Below, in pieces: positions 8,738-16,588 of a DNA stretch of 64,000 nucleotides. Origin of the DNA: Saccharothrix ecbatanensis (lineage in GTDB: Bacteria; Actinomycetota; Actinomycetes; Mycobacteriales; Pseudonocardiaceae); assembly GCF_014205015.1 (NCBI RefSeq), contig NZ_JACHMO010000001.1, forward strand, positions 9,176,001 to 9,240,000. The letters run 5' to 3'. The notes under the pieces are model-generated. The model saw only the letters and a program-made list of their open reading frames with translations. It did no database searches and was not told the origin of the DNA. Positions within the stretch are counted from its first letter, which is position 1, and every line of letters starts with the position of its first letter. Both the position numbers and the translations under genes were made by a program.

Positions 8738-9234
8738 CGGGCGACCTCGGCGGGTGTGCCACCGGTCAGGTCGACCAGACCCGCGTAAGTGGTGGGGTAG
8801 AGCGCGTGCGGGTGCCCGGCGGCGGCCCACACCACGTCGTGCCGCTCCAGCGCGACGTCGACGAACGTGCGGATCGGCGCGGGGTGGCCCACCGGGGAGA
8901 CGCCGCCGATGACCTGGCCGGTGTGCTCACGCACGAACGCGGGGGTGGCCCGTTCGATCGAGTCGGCGCCGGCCAGCGCGGCGAGCTTGTCGGTGTCCGC
9001 CCGGTGCGCGCCGGACGTGAGCACGAGCAGTGGCGCGGCGACACCGTCGCGGACCGCGGCGAACACCAGGCTGTTCGCGATCGCGCCGACCGGCACGCCC
9101 ACCGCGTCGGCCGCTTCGGCGGCGGTGCGAACGGCGTCGGCCAGCACGCGAATCCCGTTCGCCGCCTCGTGATGGCCCGCCTCGGACAGTGCGGCGGCCA
9201 CCTTGCGGATGCCGGGGTGGTCGAGTGCGCTCAC
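8734..9234 (-). CDS. YbaK/ProX-type aminoacyl-tRNA deacylase
   Basis: A 166-residue YbaK-fold protein, the usual size for stand-alone editing domains. Family features are VGVPVGAIANSLVF, LVLTSGAHRADTDKLA with the conserved Lys, and GVSPVGHPAPIRTFVD. Such proteins hydrolyse misacylated tRNAs such as Cys-tRNA(Pro) or Ala-tRNA(Pro). I chose GTG 9234 because upstream in-frame sequence enters the promoter and LexA-box region of the divergent HEPN gene. It is followed by the overlapping GNAT gene. Confidence 0.85.
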   Translation of the reverse strand: MSALDHPGIRKVAAALSEAGHHEAANGIRVLADAVRTAAEAADAVGVPVGAIANSLVFAAVRDGVAAPLLVLTSGAHRADTDKLAALAGADSIERATPAFVREHTGQVIGGVSPVGHPAPIRTFVDVALERHDVVWAAAGHPHALYPTTYAGLVDLTGGTPAEVAR

Positions 9235-9261
9235 CTGTTCATAAGACCACGGGCGGTCGGC

Positions 9262-9291
9262 TTGAGGAGTTCCGGGCCGGCAGGTTACTCT
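9262..9291 (+). promoter_or_regulatory. Promoter of the HEPN operon
   Basis: TTGAGG (9262-9267) and TACTCT (9286-9291) are separated by 18 nt and look like -35 and -10 elements. The predicted start of transcription, near 9298, falls inside the palindrome at 9296-9319, an arrangement expected for repression. Confidence 0.55.
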
Positions 9292-9295
9292 GGTC

Positions 9296-9319
9296 TTGCT
9301 CGAACATTTGTTCGAGCAA
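9296..9319. promoter_or_regulatory. LexA (SOS) box on the HEPN operon promoter
   Basis: A perfect 24-nt palindrome (11-nt arms, TT centre) whose core TCGAACATTTGTTCGA fits the Bacillus/mycobacterial-type LexA consensus TCGAAC-N4-GTTCGA exactly. It overlaps the predicted transcription start of the HEPN gene, 98 nt upstream of its ATG. The same motif occurs at lexA and recA in this window. Confidence 0.82.
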
Positions 9320-9322
9320 TGC

Positions 9323-9359
9323 CTTGGTGGTGGGGCGGGGGAAGCGCCCCACCACCAAG
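9323..9359 (+). other. 15-bp leader hairpin upstream of the HEPN gene
   Basis: A perfect 15-bp inverted repeat (arm CTTGGTGGTGGGGCG at 9323-9337, partner at 9345-9359) with a 7-nt loop, GGGGAAG. It lies just after the LexA box, inside the predicted 5' leader of the HEPN mRNA. It could act as an attenuator, a stability element or a terminator of leaky transcription. Confidence 0.75.
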
Positions 9360-9416
9360 TGCCGCCGTCTCCCCGCGGCGGTCGTCGCTGTCCCGACGCC
9401 GCGAGGAGGCCGCGAT

Positions 9417-9830
9417 ATGACTCAGACCTTCCCCCGCCGCATTCCCCTCCCACTGCCACCGGCGTCGGCCGTGACCCTGCTCGGTCAGGCGCGCGAGTGC
9501 CTGGCCGAGGCCGAACGGGACCCGTTGCCGCACACCCGCTTCGCCACGGCCTACCTGGCCGCGATGCGGGCCGCGGCGGCCGTGCTGGCGGCCCGCGGCC
9601 GACCCCACCGGGGCCGGGCCAGGCCGACCAGCGTGTGGCTCCTGCTGTCCTCCCTCGCGCCGGAACTGCGCGAGTGGGCCGCGTTCTTCGCCGAGTGCTC
9701 GGCGACGCGCGCGGCCGTGTTGGCGGGCATCACCAGGCAGGTCACCCCGCGGGCAGCCGACGACCTGGTGCGCCAAGCGGCGCAGTTCACCGAGTTGGTC
9801 GACGAGATCATGTACGAGGACGGACTGTGA
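9417..9830 (+). CDS. SAV_6107-type HEPN domain protein, LexA-box controlled
   Basis: A 137-residue helical protein resembling the actinobacterial SAV_6107 family of HEPN-like proteins. The first helix carries LGQARECLAEAERDPLPHTRFATAYLAAMRAAAA in part (quoted: LLGQARECLAEAERD), followed by a conserved SVWLLLSSLAPELREWAAFF-like block. It lacks an obvious RxxxxH RNase motif, so catalytic activity is uncertain. ATG 9417 has a good SD (GAGGAGG). Its stop overlaps the start of the next gene (GTGA), indicating coupling. Upstream are a promoter, a perfect LexA box and a strong hairpin, so damage induction is likely. Function unknown. Confidence 0.78.
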   Translation: MTQTFPRRIPLPLPPASAVTLLGQARECLAEAERDPLPHTRFATAYLAAMRAAAAVLAARGRPHRGRARPTSVWLLLSSLAPELREWAAFFAECSATRAAVLAGITRQVTPRAADDLVRQAAQFTELVDEIMYEDGL

Positions 9831-10591
9831 GCAGGGGACTGGTCGCCTACGACCGCCTGATCGACGTAGTGGAGCAGGAAGCCGAGCGCCTGGCGGCGTC
9901 GGCCGAAGGACAGCGCCCGGAACGCCAGGTGCCCGCGTGCCCGGGACTCAACCTCGGGGAGACGGCGAGGCACGTGGGCAGCACGTACCGGATGGTGTCG
10001 ACGTGGCTGAGGGAAGGCAGCCAACCGCTGGTGTGGCAGCAGGACCCGGAGAAGGGGCAGACGCTGCCCGAGTACGTCCGGTCGGGTGTGCCGCCGTTGG
10101 TTCGGGCATTGCGGGCTCGTGAGCCGGACGACCCGTGCGAGACGTGGTGGCCCGCCGAGCGCAACCACAACTTCTGGGCGCGACGGCTGGCGCACGAGTC
10201 GACCGTGCACCGGATGGACGTCCAGTCGGCGGTCGGGCTGCCGGTGGACCCGGTGGACGACGACGTGGCCGAGGACGGTGTGGACGAGATCCTGTCGCTG
10301 TGGCTGGGACACCGGCTGGACCTCCTCGGTGTGCGCGGCACCCGGCAGGGGACCGTGGCGCTCCGTGCCGGGAACAAGGTGTGGCTCGCGACGACCGGAC
10401 CGGACCCGGCCGTGGCACGGCTGGTCGACGACGAGGAAGCGGCGTCGGCGGACGGCGAGGTGACCGGCACTCCGATGCAGCTGTACCGCTGGCTGTGGGG
10501 CCGCATCCCGGACCGCGACCTGCCACCGCCGACCGGTGACCACGACGCGATCGCCCAGCTGTGGGCGTTGCTGAGGCTGGCCACCAAGTAG
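9827..10591 (+). CDS. Mycothiol-dependent maleylpyruvate isomerase (DinB-fold) family protein
   Basis: A 254-residue protein of the actinobacterial family typified by mycothiol-dependent maleylpyruvate isomerase. Metal-ligand positions are visible as GETARHVGSTYRMV (His) and LAHESTVHRMDV (Glu, His). The N-terminal DinB-like helical bundle is followed by a smaller C-terminal domain ending LWALLRLATK. Members perform mycothiol-linked isomerisation, transfer or detoxification. The GTG start overlaps the HEPN stop by 4 nt, so it is translated with the HEPN gene from the same LexA-box promoter. The last codons and stop are repeated three times in a row. Substrate unknown. Confidence 0.82.
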   Translation: MSRGLVAYDRLIDVVEQEAERLAASAEGQRPERQVPACPGLNLGETARHVGSTYRMVSTWLREGSQPLVWQQDPEKGQTLPEYVRSGVPPLVRALRAREPDDPCETWWPAERNHNFWARRLAHESTVHRMDVQSAVGLPVDPVDDDVAEDGVDEILSLWLGHRLDLLGVRGTRQGTVALRAGNKVWLATTGPDPAVARLVDDEEAASADGEVTGTPMQLYRWLWGRIPDRDLPPPTGDHDAIAQLWALLRLATK

Positions 10592-10624
10592 CCGGACCAC
10601 CAAGTAGCCGGCCACCAAGTAGAC
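10579..10624 (+). repeat. Triple echo of the 3' end of the upstream gene
   Basis: Three near-identical 15-16 nt units with core CCACCAAGTAG (10579-10593, 10594-10609, 10610-10624). The first contains the real stop codon (ACC AAG TAG); the other two follow it. Confidence 0.85.
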
Positions 10625-10662
10625 GTGCGTCCGCCGCCGGGTAACCCGACCCCCCACCCGGC

Positions 10663-10733
10663 GGCGGGCGCACCCGACCCGCGCTCGACGGCGGGCGCAC
10701 CCGACCCGCGCTCGACGGCGGGCGCACCCGACC
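10663..10733. repeat. 27-nt tandem repeat, 2.6 copies
   Basis: Exact 27-nt units at 10663-10689 and 10690-10716, then 17 nt of a third. Core: GGCGGGCGCACCCGACC. It lies between the DinB-fold gene and the dienelactone hydrolase gene, 25 nt before the latter's start. Confidence 0.85.
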
Positions 10734-10757
10734 GCACGGCCCGGTAGCTTTCCGGCG

Positions 10758-11390
10758 ATGACCGAGTTCCGACCGCCAGGACGTGCCCGCGGTGGTGTCG
10801 TGGTGTGCCATGAGATCTGGGGCATCACGCCACCGCTGCTGACCGCGGCACGCGCCCTGGCCGCCGCCGGTTTCCTCGTCACCGTGCCGGACTTCTACGC
10901 CGGGCTGGACCGTCCGCACCCGCCGACCCACGCCCGCGCACGCCAGTGGCGTGACAGCCTCGACGTCACCGGAATCCGGCGGGTGCTGGACGAGGCGATC
11001 GACCGGCTGCGGACCGAGGGTGTGCCACGGGTCGGTGTGCTCGGGTACTCGATGGGCGGCGCCATCGCGCTGTGGGCCGCCACGGTCCCCGACATCGACG
11101 CGGCCGTCACGTTCTACGGCGGCGGCCTGCTGAAGCCGTACTGGCCGGACATGCCCGCGGGAGTCGTGCTGGCCGAACGCCTGGCCGTGCCGTGGATCGG
11201 CTTCTACGGGGCACGCGACCCGCTCACCCCGCCGGACGCGCTCCGACGACTCCAAGACGTGGTCGACGGCCGCGCCACCGTCTTCGAAGGGCTGGACCAC
11301 GGCTTCGCCCTCGACCCCGCCGATCCCCGCCACGCGCCGGTTGAAGCCGCCGCCGCCTGGCAGGACACCATCGCGTTCCTCAACGGCTGA
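10758..11390 (+). CDS. Dienelactone hydrolase family protein
   Basis: A 210-residue alpha/beta hydrolase of the dienelactone hydrolase family. The nucleophile elbow is GYSMGGAIAL, with Ser where classical dienelactone hydrolases have Cys; the acid is in FYGARDPLTPP and the His in GLDHGFALD. The early VVVCHEIWGI motif is typical. The protein is cytoplasmic with no signal peptide. TAGCTT lies 7 nt before ATG 10758, suggesting a leaderless start. A real ester or lactone substrate cannot be named. Confidence 0.87.
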   Translation: MTEFRPPGRARGGVVVCHEIWGITPPLLTAARALAAAGFLVTVPDFYAGLDRPHPPTHARARQWRDSLDVTGIRRVLDEAIDRLRTEGVPRVGVLGYSMGGAIALWAATVPDIDAAVTFYGGGLLKPYWPDMPAGVVLAERLAVPWIGFYGARDPLTPPDALRRLQDVVDGRATVFEGLDHGFALDPADPRHAPVEAAAAWQDTIAFLNG

Positions 11391-11400
11391 CGCACGAAGT

Positions 11401-12984
11401 TCAGAGCGCGATCGAGGTCGCCTCACGCAGGCCGTCGGCGGTCGCCGTCTCCAGGCGGAACCGGGCGTCGCGGCCGTCGATCTCCAGCACGCCCACCGAG
11501 TTGCCGAAGTGCGGGCCGCTGAGCTTGCGCCACGCCACCGGGTCCGGCGAGATCCCGCGCCGGTCCGCCCACCACCGCAGCACCCGCGCGATCGGCCGTG
11601 ACCACGCCAGCCGGAACGCGGGCCGGAACACCCACGGCGGCTCGTTGTGCACGGGCGAGCACACGAGTTGGTACACCTTCGAGGCCACCGGCGACTCGAA
11701 CGCCGCCCGCGCCGCGTAACTGTGGTGCACGTCCCCGGACAGCACGCACACCGTGGCGGGCGCGTCGTCGGACCGCCCGATCCGCCCCAGCAGCCGGGCC
11801 AGCCGCTCGAACGACCCGCGGAACGCGGGCCAGTGCTCCAGGTCCCAGGCCTGCCGCACCTTCTCCCCGAGCCGCCCGCGCCACCCCGGCAGGCCCGCCA
11901 TCCGCTCGTTCAGCGACTGGAAGTGGCTCAGCGCGTGCGGCATCAGCCACGGCAGCGACGAGCCGACCAGCAGGTGGTCGAAGTCGCCCTGCGCGTTCTC
12001 CTCGATCCAGCCGAACTCGCGGTCGCCCACCATCAGCCGTTGCGGCCCGGACAGGATCCGACCACCGCGGGTGTCGATCACCAGCAGCCGCACCCGGCCG
12101 AAGTCACGCCGGTAGCTCCACCGCGTCGACTTGCCACCGTCGACCTCCTTGTCGGCCTGCCCGGCGAAGTCCTCCAGCAGCCCTTGCACGTCACCGCCGC
12201 TCGCCCGGACCTTCCCGTACAGCTCGTCGCGCGCCAACTCGTCGGGGGAGAGGTTGCCCAGGTGCTGGTACACCCAGTACGACGCGAGCCCCGCCCGGAT
12301 GCGCTCCGGCCACCACGGCTTGGCCGCCATCTGCTCGCGCCACGTCCGCGAGGTGTTCCAGTCGTCCCGCACGTCGTGGTCGTCGAAGATCATCGACGTC
12401 GGCGCCACGGACATCAGCCAGCGGACCTCCGGGTCGGCCCACGACTCGTGGTAAAGCTCGGCGTACTCGCGGAACGACACCACTTCGCCTGCGGGCTCGG
12501 GTCTGCGTTCCGCCAACCACCGGGTGACGCGCGGCGTCGGCTCGTCCGCGTAGACCTGATCGCCGAGCAGCACCAACGCGTCCGGCCACTTGTCCCGCGG
12601 CTGGTCCACCATCCGCGACGCGTACGCGTCCAGGGCGTCCAGCCCGAGCTTGTCCGGTTTCCCCGGCACGGGTTCGGTCTTCGCCGCCCGGCACGAGCCG
12701 AACATCAGCCGCCGCACCGGGCCGGTCCTGATGACGGGCGGCGGGTACGGCGAATCCGGCCGCGGCCACACCACCTCGTCGTCCAGCCGCACGTCGTACG
12801 GCGTGGTCGTGCCGGGCGCCAGCCCTTCGACCACGACCAGGGCGAAGTGCTGCTCGCCCACCTGGAACGTCTCGGCCCGCCCGCCCGCGACGGCGACCTC
12901 ACAAGCGACGTCGGTCTCGACCCACACCGTCGCCGAAGTGGAGTCGACGTGCCGCAACACCGGACCAAGTACCAGCTCAGCCAT
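11401..12984 (-). CDS. PhoD-like alkaline phosphatase/metallophosphoesterase
   Basis: A 527-residue protein with an N-terminal beta domain and a PhoD-like metallophosphatase core. Metal-binding blocks are GSCRAAK, LLGDQVYADEPT, FDDHDVRDDWNT and LSGDVHHSYAAR. The family hydrolyses phosphomonoesters or diesters; unlike secreted PhoD this protein has no Tat signal, so it may act inside the cell. I chose ATG 12984 (MAELVLGP): a TAACGT box sits 7 nt upstream, and the longer form to 13059 would run into the divergent gene. Confidence 0.87.
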   Translation of the reverse strand: MAELVLGPVLRHVDSTSATVWVETDVACEVAVAGGRAETFQVGEQHFALVVVEGLAPGTTTPYDVRLDDEVVWPRPDSPYPPPVIRTGPVRRLMFGSCRAAKTEPVPGKPDKLGLDALDAYASRMVDQPRDKWPDALVLLGDQVYADEPTPRVTRWLAERRPEPAGEVVSFREYAELYHESWADPEVRWLMSVAPTSMIFDDHDVRDDWNTSRTWREQMAAKPWWPERIRAGLASYWVYQHLGNLSPDELARDELYGKVRASGGDVQGLLEDFAGQADKEVDGGKSTRWSYRRDFGRVRLLVIDTRGGRILSGPQRLMVGDREFGWIEENAQGDFDHLLVGSSLPWLMPHALSHFQSLNERMAGLPGWRGRLGEKVRQAWDLEHWPAFRGSFERLARLLGRIGRSDDAPATVCVLSGDVHHSYAARAAFESPVASKVYQLVCSPVHNEPPWVFRPAFRLAWSRPIARVLRWWADRRGISPDPVAWRKLSGPHFGNSVGVLEIDGRDARFRLETATADGLREATSIAL

Positions 12985-12991
12985 TCGGCAG

Positions 12992-13001
12992 ACGTTACCG
13001 T
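12992..13001. promoter_or_regulatory. Overlapping divergent -10 boxes
   Basis: The 23-nt gap between two divergent start codons contains TAACGT on the minus strand (12992-12997, 7 nt before the phosphatase ATG) and TACCGT on the plus strand (12996-13001, 6 nt before the VOC gene ATG). The boxes share two bases. Both transcripts would be leaderless and the two promoters cannot be occupied at once. Confidence 0.55.
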
Positions 13002-13007
13002 CGGGAC

Positions 13008-13718
13008 ATGGCAACGAGGTGGTGCGATGTCGTCGTGGACGCGGTCGACCCGGCGGCACTGGCCCGTTTCTGGTCGGCGTTGCTGGAGCGGCCGATCACC
13101 GGCGAGAGCGCCGACGAGGTCGACGTGGCGCTGGCCGACGGGATGGAGTTGGTGTTCGGGACGGTGCCCGAGCCGAAGTCGGTGAAGGACCGCGTGCACC
13201 TGGACCTGGCTTCCTCCTCGCCGGAGGACCAGGCGGCGATCGTGGCGCGGGCCGTCGACCTCGGGGCGAAGACCGTGGACGTCGGGCAGGGCGACGTGCC
13301 GTGGGTGGTGCTGGCCGACCCGGAGGGCAACGAGTTCTGCGTGTTGGAGCAGCGTGACGAGTACGCGCACACCGGCCCGGTGGCCGCGGTCGTGGTGGAC
13401 TCGTTCGACCCGCCTGCGCAGGCGGCGTTCTGGGCCGGCGTGGTCGGGTTGCCGGTGATCGGCGAGGGTGCCGACTTCGCGTCGTTGGCGCGGGAAGCCG
13501 GGCCGTCGCTGGAGTTCGTGCGGGTGAACGAGCCGAAGGTGGTGAAGAACCGGATCCACCTGGACGTCGCGCCGCCCGCGGACGGCGACCTGCTGATCGA
13601 GGTGGCGCGGTTGGAGGCGTGGGGCGCGGTGCGGGCGGACGTGGGGCAGATCGACGTGCCGTGGGTGGTGCTGGCGGATCGTGAAGGCAACGAATTCTGC
13701 GTGCTGACACCACGTTGA
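13008..13718 (+). CDS. Two-domain VOC (glyoxalase-like) protein
   Basis: A 236-residue protein built from two repeated VOC half-domains of about 115 residues each. Each half starts with a VVVDxxDPxxxAxFW pattern and ends with VPWVVLADPEGNEFCVL (second copy: ADREGNEFCVL). It belongs to the actinobacterial glyoxalase-like group often annotated as bleomycin-resistance-like; metal ligands are not fully conserved and no substrate can be named. It is divergent from the PhoD-like gene over only 23 nt. Confidence 0.85.
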   Translation: MATRWCDVVVDAVDPAALARFWSALLERPITGESADEVDVALADGMELVFGTVPEPKSVKDRVHLDLASSSPEDQAAIVARAVDLGAKTVDVGQGDVPWVVLADPEGNEFCVLEQRDEYAHTGPVAAVVVDSFDPPAQAAFWAGVVGLPVIGEGADFASLAREAGPSLEFVRVNEPKVVKNRIHLDVAPPADGDLLIEVARLEAWGAVRADVGQIDVPWVVLADREGNEFCVLTPR

Positions 13719-13725
13719 CCCGGCC

Positions 13726-14865
13726 ATGATGGCGAGCGTGATGCAGCCCGCGTACTTAGAACCGCGCACGGACGTCCCCGCGGTGGACGACTGGTCCACC
13801 AAGTTGTTCCTCGACGAGGACAAGGCCTTCGCGCACGTGAACGACGCGATGGCCGTGGGGTCGCTGACGGTCGCGGTGAGCCTCGTGGTGTTCCCCGAGA
13901 CCACTCCCGGCACCGTGGCGGCGGTGGTGGTGCTCGCGCTGCTGGGTCTCAACGCGGCGCTCGCAGCGCTGGTCCACCGGCACGAGCGGGCGCCGCGCCG
14001 GCGTGGACTGCTCGACCGACCGTGGCGGCGCGTTCCCGCGACGGTCGCCGCCGGCGGGACGTGGGACGAGGATCGGCTCATCCTCTTCACCGAGGACGGC
14101 ACGGTCGTCCTGCGCGGTTCGCTGCCCGACGTGCCGCTCCAGGTGTTGGACCGGCAGGAGGTGTTCCTGTGCGGGCCGGACGACGAGGGCCGCGCCGTGG
14201 TTCGCGTCGCGGGCCTGTGCACCCTGTTCCCGATGCGGGTGGACGCCGAGGCCGACGAAGTGCGTCCCCGTGAACGCGAACCACACCTGATCGGCCGTCC
14301 GCTGGACGACCCGGTGGTGGCGCGGGCGTTCCGCGGCTTCCGTTGGGGCGCCCGAGCCTGGGTGTGGCCCACGGGGGCAGCGGTGATCGGCGCCGCGGTG
14401 GTGTCGCTGAGCCTGTCACCCCTGGCCCCGGCGGGTCTGGTGGTCGGCGGGCTCCTGATCGTCGCCGCAGCCATCCTGTCGCCGGGTGTGGCCCTCATCG
14501 GCGGGCTGTACCGCCAGGCGGTGGCGGCGGCCGAAGCGGCGACGAAGTGGACGCCGGTCCCCGTCACGCTCTTCCCATGGGAAGAGGAGCACGAGGTAGC
14601 CGGGCTCGCCCAGTTGCCGACCGGCACGGCGGTGGTGCGGTTCCCGCTGCCGGACCGGGACCTGATCGCGAACATCGCCGAGACGGGGACGATGTGGATG
14701 GCGGGCGAGGGCAGCGGCGTCGTCACCGTCGGCCTGCCGCGCGTGCACGCGCTCATGGTCGTGATGGTCGAGCGGGACCGCGACGTGCCGGAGGAGAACC
14801 CGCAGCCGTGGCTGCGGCGCGTCTTCGAACCGTCATGGGACGGTGTTCCGACGCTCCGCGGCTGA
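13726..14865 (+). CDS. Membrane protein of unknown function
   Basis: A 379-residue protein I do not recognise. It has a short cytoplasmic N-terminus, two closely spaced membrane helices (LTVAVSLVVFP and VAAVVVLALLGLNAALAAL), a soluble segment of about 120 residues, two more helices (GAAVIGAAVVSLSLSPL and LVVGGLLIVAAAILSPGVALIGGL), and a soluble C-terminus. It starts 8 nt after the VOC gene and may be co-transcribed. Alternative starts are GTG 13738 and ATG 13741; CATGAT lies 7 nt before the former. Confidence 0.75.
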   Translation: MMASVMQPAYLEPRTDVPAVDDWSTKLFLDEDKAFAHVNDAMAVGSLTVAVSLVVFPETTPGTVAAVVVLALLGLNAALAALVHRHERAPRRRGLLDRPWRRVPATVAAGGTWDEDRLILFTEDGTVVLRGSLPDVPLQVLDRQEVFLCGPDDEGRAVVRVAGLCTLFPMRVDAEADEVRPREREPHLIGRPLDDPVVARAFRGFRWGARAWVWPTGAAVIGAAVVSLSLSPLAPAGLVVGGLLIVAAAILSPGVALIGGLYRQAVAAAEAATKWTPVPVTLFPWEEEHEVAGLAQLPTGTAVVRFPLPDRDLIANIAETGTMWMAGEGSGVVTVGLPRVHALMVVMVERDRDVPEENPQPWLRRVFEPSWDGVPTLRG

Positions 14866-14969
14866 ACGAAAAAAGTCCGGAGTCGATGTCGGATCGGGGC
14901 AGAGGCGTTCGTAGTAGGGGTGAGAGGCCGCCCACGAGGGGCGCCCCGAACCACAGGAGATGATCTCAG

Positions 14970-15293
14970 ATGCAGTACCTGCTTTCCGTGATCCACGACT
15001 CGTCCACCTTGGCCACGTCGGACGAGATGGCCGCCATCGACGTGTTCAACGACCGGCTCCAGGCCGAGGGGTACTGGGTCTTCGCCGGCGGACTCGGCGG
15101 GCCCGACATGGCCACCGTCGTCGACAACCGCGGTGGCGAGGCGATGGTCACCGACGGGCCCTTCGTGGAGACGAAGGAGTACCTCATCGGCTTCTGGATC
15201 ATCGAGGCCCCCGACCTCGACGTCGCGCTCAAGCTCGCCACCGATGGGTCGAAGGCCTGCAACCGGAAGGTCGAGGTGCGGCCGTTCCTGTGA
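14970..15293 (+). CDS. YCII-related DGPF-domain protein
   Basis: A 107-residue YCII/DGPF protein: ferredoxin-like fold with the hallmark TDGPFVETKEYLIGFWIIE at about residues 61-79. DGPF proteins are genetically tied to ECF42-type sigma factors. The stop overlaps the sigma-factor start (GTGA), and ATG 14970 has an AGGAG motif about 12 nt upstream. It may be a binding partner or regulator of the sigma factor; biochemical function is unknown. Confidence 0.9.
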   Translation: MQYLLSVIHDSSTLATSDEMAAIDVFNDRLQAEGYWVFAGGLGGPDMATVVDNRGGEAMVTDGPFVETKEYLIGFWIIEAPDLDVALKLATDGSKACNRKVEVRPFL

Positions 15294-16540
15294 ACGAAGT
15301 CCGTGAGGCGATCACCCGAGCCCACCACGAGGAGTGGGCACGGGTGGTCGCCGCCTTGACCAGGCGTTTCGGTGACCTCGACATCGCCGAGGAGGCGGCG
15401 GCCGAGGCGTTCGCGGCCGCCGTCGAGCGCTGGCCGGCCGACGGTGTGCCCGCCAACCCCGGCGCCTGGCTGACCACCACCGCCAACCGCAAGGCCATCG
15501 ACCGGATCCGGCGCGAGACCAAGCGCGACGACAAGCACAAGGAGGCTCGGATGTTGTACGACGACTCGCGCGGGCCTCTCGAAGGCTCTGTGGACGACGC
15601 CATCGAAGACGCCATCGAGGACGAGCGGCTCCGGCTGATCTTCACCTGCTGTCACCCGGCGCTCGCGCCGGAGACCCGCGTGGCGCTGACGTTGCGCATG
15701 GTCGGCGGTCTGACCGTGGCCGAGATCGCCCGTGCCTTCCTGGTGCAGGAGGCCGCCATGGGGCAGCGGATCACCCGCGCGAAGGCCAAGATCAAGGCGG
15801 CCCGCATCCCCTACCGGGTGCCGTCGGCGGAGGATCTCCCGGCACGCGTCTCCGGCGTGCTCGCCGTGCTCTTCCTCGTCTTCAACGAGGGCTACCTGGC
15901 GACCGGCCCCGACACCGATCCGGTGCGTCCCGGCCTGACCGCCGAGGCGATCCGGCTCGCCCGCCTGGTCCGCGCCCTCATGCCGGAGGACGGTGAGGTG
16001 GCCGGGCTGCTGGCGTTGATGCTCCTCATCGAGTCCCGCCGCCCCGCGCGGGTTTCGGCGAGCGGCGAACTGGTCGCCCTGGACGAGCAGGATCGCGGGT
16101 CCTGGGACACGGCGCTGATCGCCGAGGGGCATCGGCTGGTGCGCGAGCGCCTGGCCACCGGGGTGGCGCCGGGCCGCTACCAGATCCTCGCGGCCATCAA
16201 CGCCGTGCACACCTCCGCCCGCGACGTGCGCGACACCGACTGGTCGCAGGTAGTCGCCCTCTACGACCAGCTCGTCCGCCTCGACGCCTCGCCGATCGTC
16301 GCCCTCAACCGGGCCATCGCGGTCGCCGAACTCGACGGCGCGGAGGTGGCGCTGGCGGCCGTCGACCGTCTTGAGGACAGGTTGGCCGGCTATCACGCCT
16401 ACCACGCGACCCGTGCCGACCTGCTACGACGGCTGGGCCGCAGCCGGGAGTCGCGCGCCGCCTACGACAGGGCCATCGAACTGGCGGGCAACACCGCTCA
16501 GACCGCCTACCTGACCCGCCGCCGCGACCAGCTGGGATAG
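15290..16540 (+). CDS. ECF42-type RNA polymerase sigma factor
   Basis: A 416-residue sigma factor, much longer than standard ECF sigmas. Sigma-2 occupies about residues 10-80 (DIAEEAAAEAFAAAVERWP, TTTANRKAIDRIRRE), sigma-4 about 110-175 (LTVAEIARAFLVQEAAMGQR), and a C-terminal extension of about 230 helical, TPR-like residues follows, containing FNEGYLAT and LNRAIAVAELDG. This architecture plus the upstream DGPF gene defines the ECF42 group. There is no anti-sigma factor nearby, in line with regulation through the extension or partner. GTG start coupled to the upstream stop. Confidence 0.9.
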   Translation: MNEVREAITRAHHEEWARVVAALTRRFGDLDIAEEAAAEAFAAAVERWPADGVPANPGAWLTTTANRKAIDRIRRETKRDDKHKEARMLYDDSRGPLEGSVDDAIEDAIEDERLRLIFTCCHPALAPETRVALTLRMVGGLTVAEIARAFLVQEAAMGQRITRAKAKIKAARIPYRVPSAEDLPARVSGVLAVLFLVFNEGYLATGPDTDPVRPGLTAEAIRLARLVRALMPEDGEVAGLLALMLLIESRRPARVSASGELVALDEQDRGSWDTALIAEGHRLVRERLATGVAPGRYQILAAINAVHTSARDVRDTDWSQVVALYDQLVRLDASPIVALNRAIAVAELDGAEVALAAVDRLEDRLAGYHAYHATRADLLRRLGRSRESRAAYDRAIELAGNTAQTAYLTRRRDQLG

Positions 16541-16588
16541 CCCGCGCTGGGCGCTGCGCGGTCGGGCATCAGCGTCTACAGTGCCGAT

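Noticed and set aside
9417..9830. HEPN protein as an HEPN/MNT toxin-antitoxin pair
   Set aside because: No MNT-type nucleotidyltransferase gene lies next to it; the partner gene is a DinB-fold enzyme.
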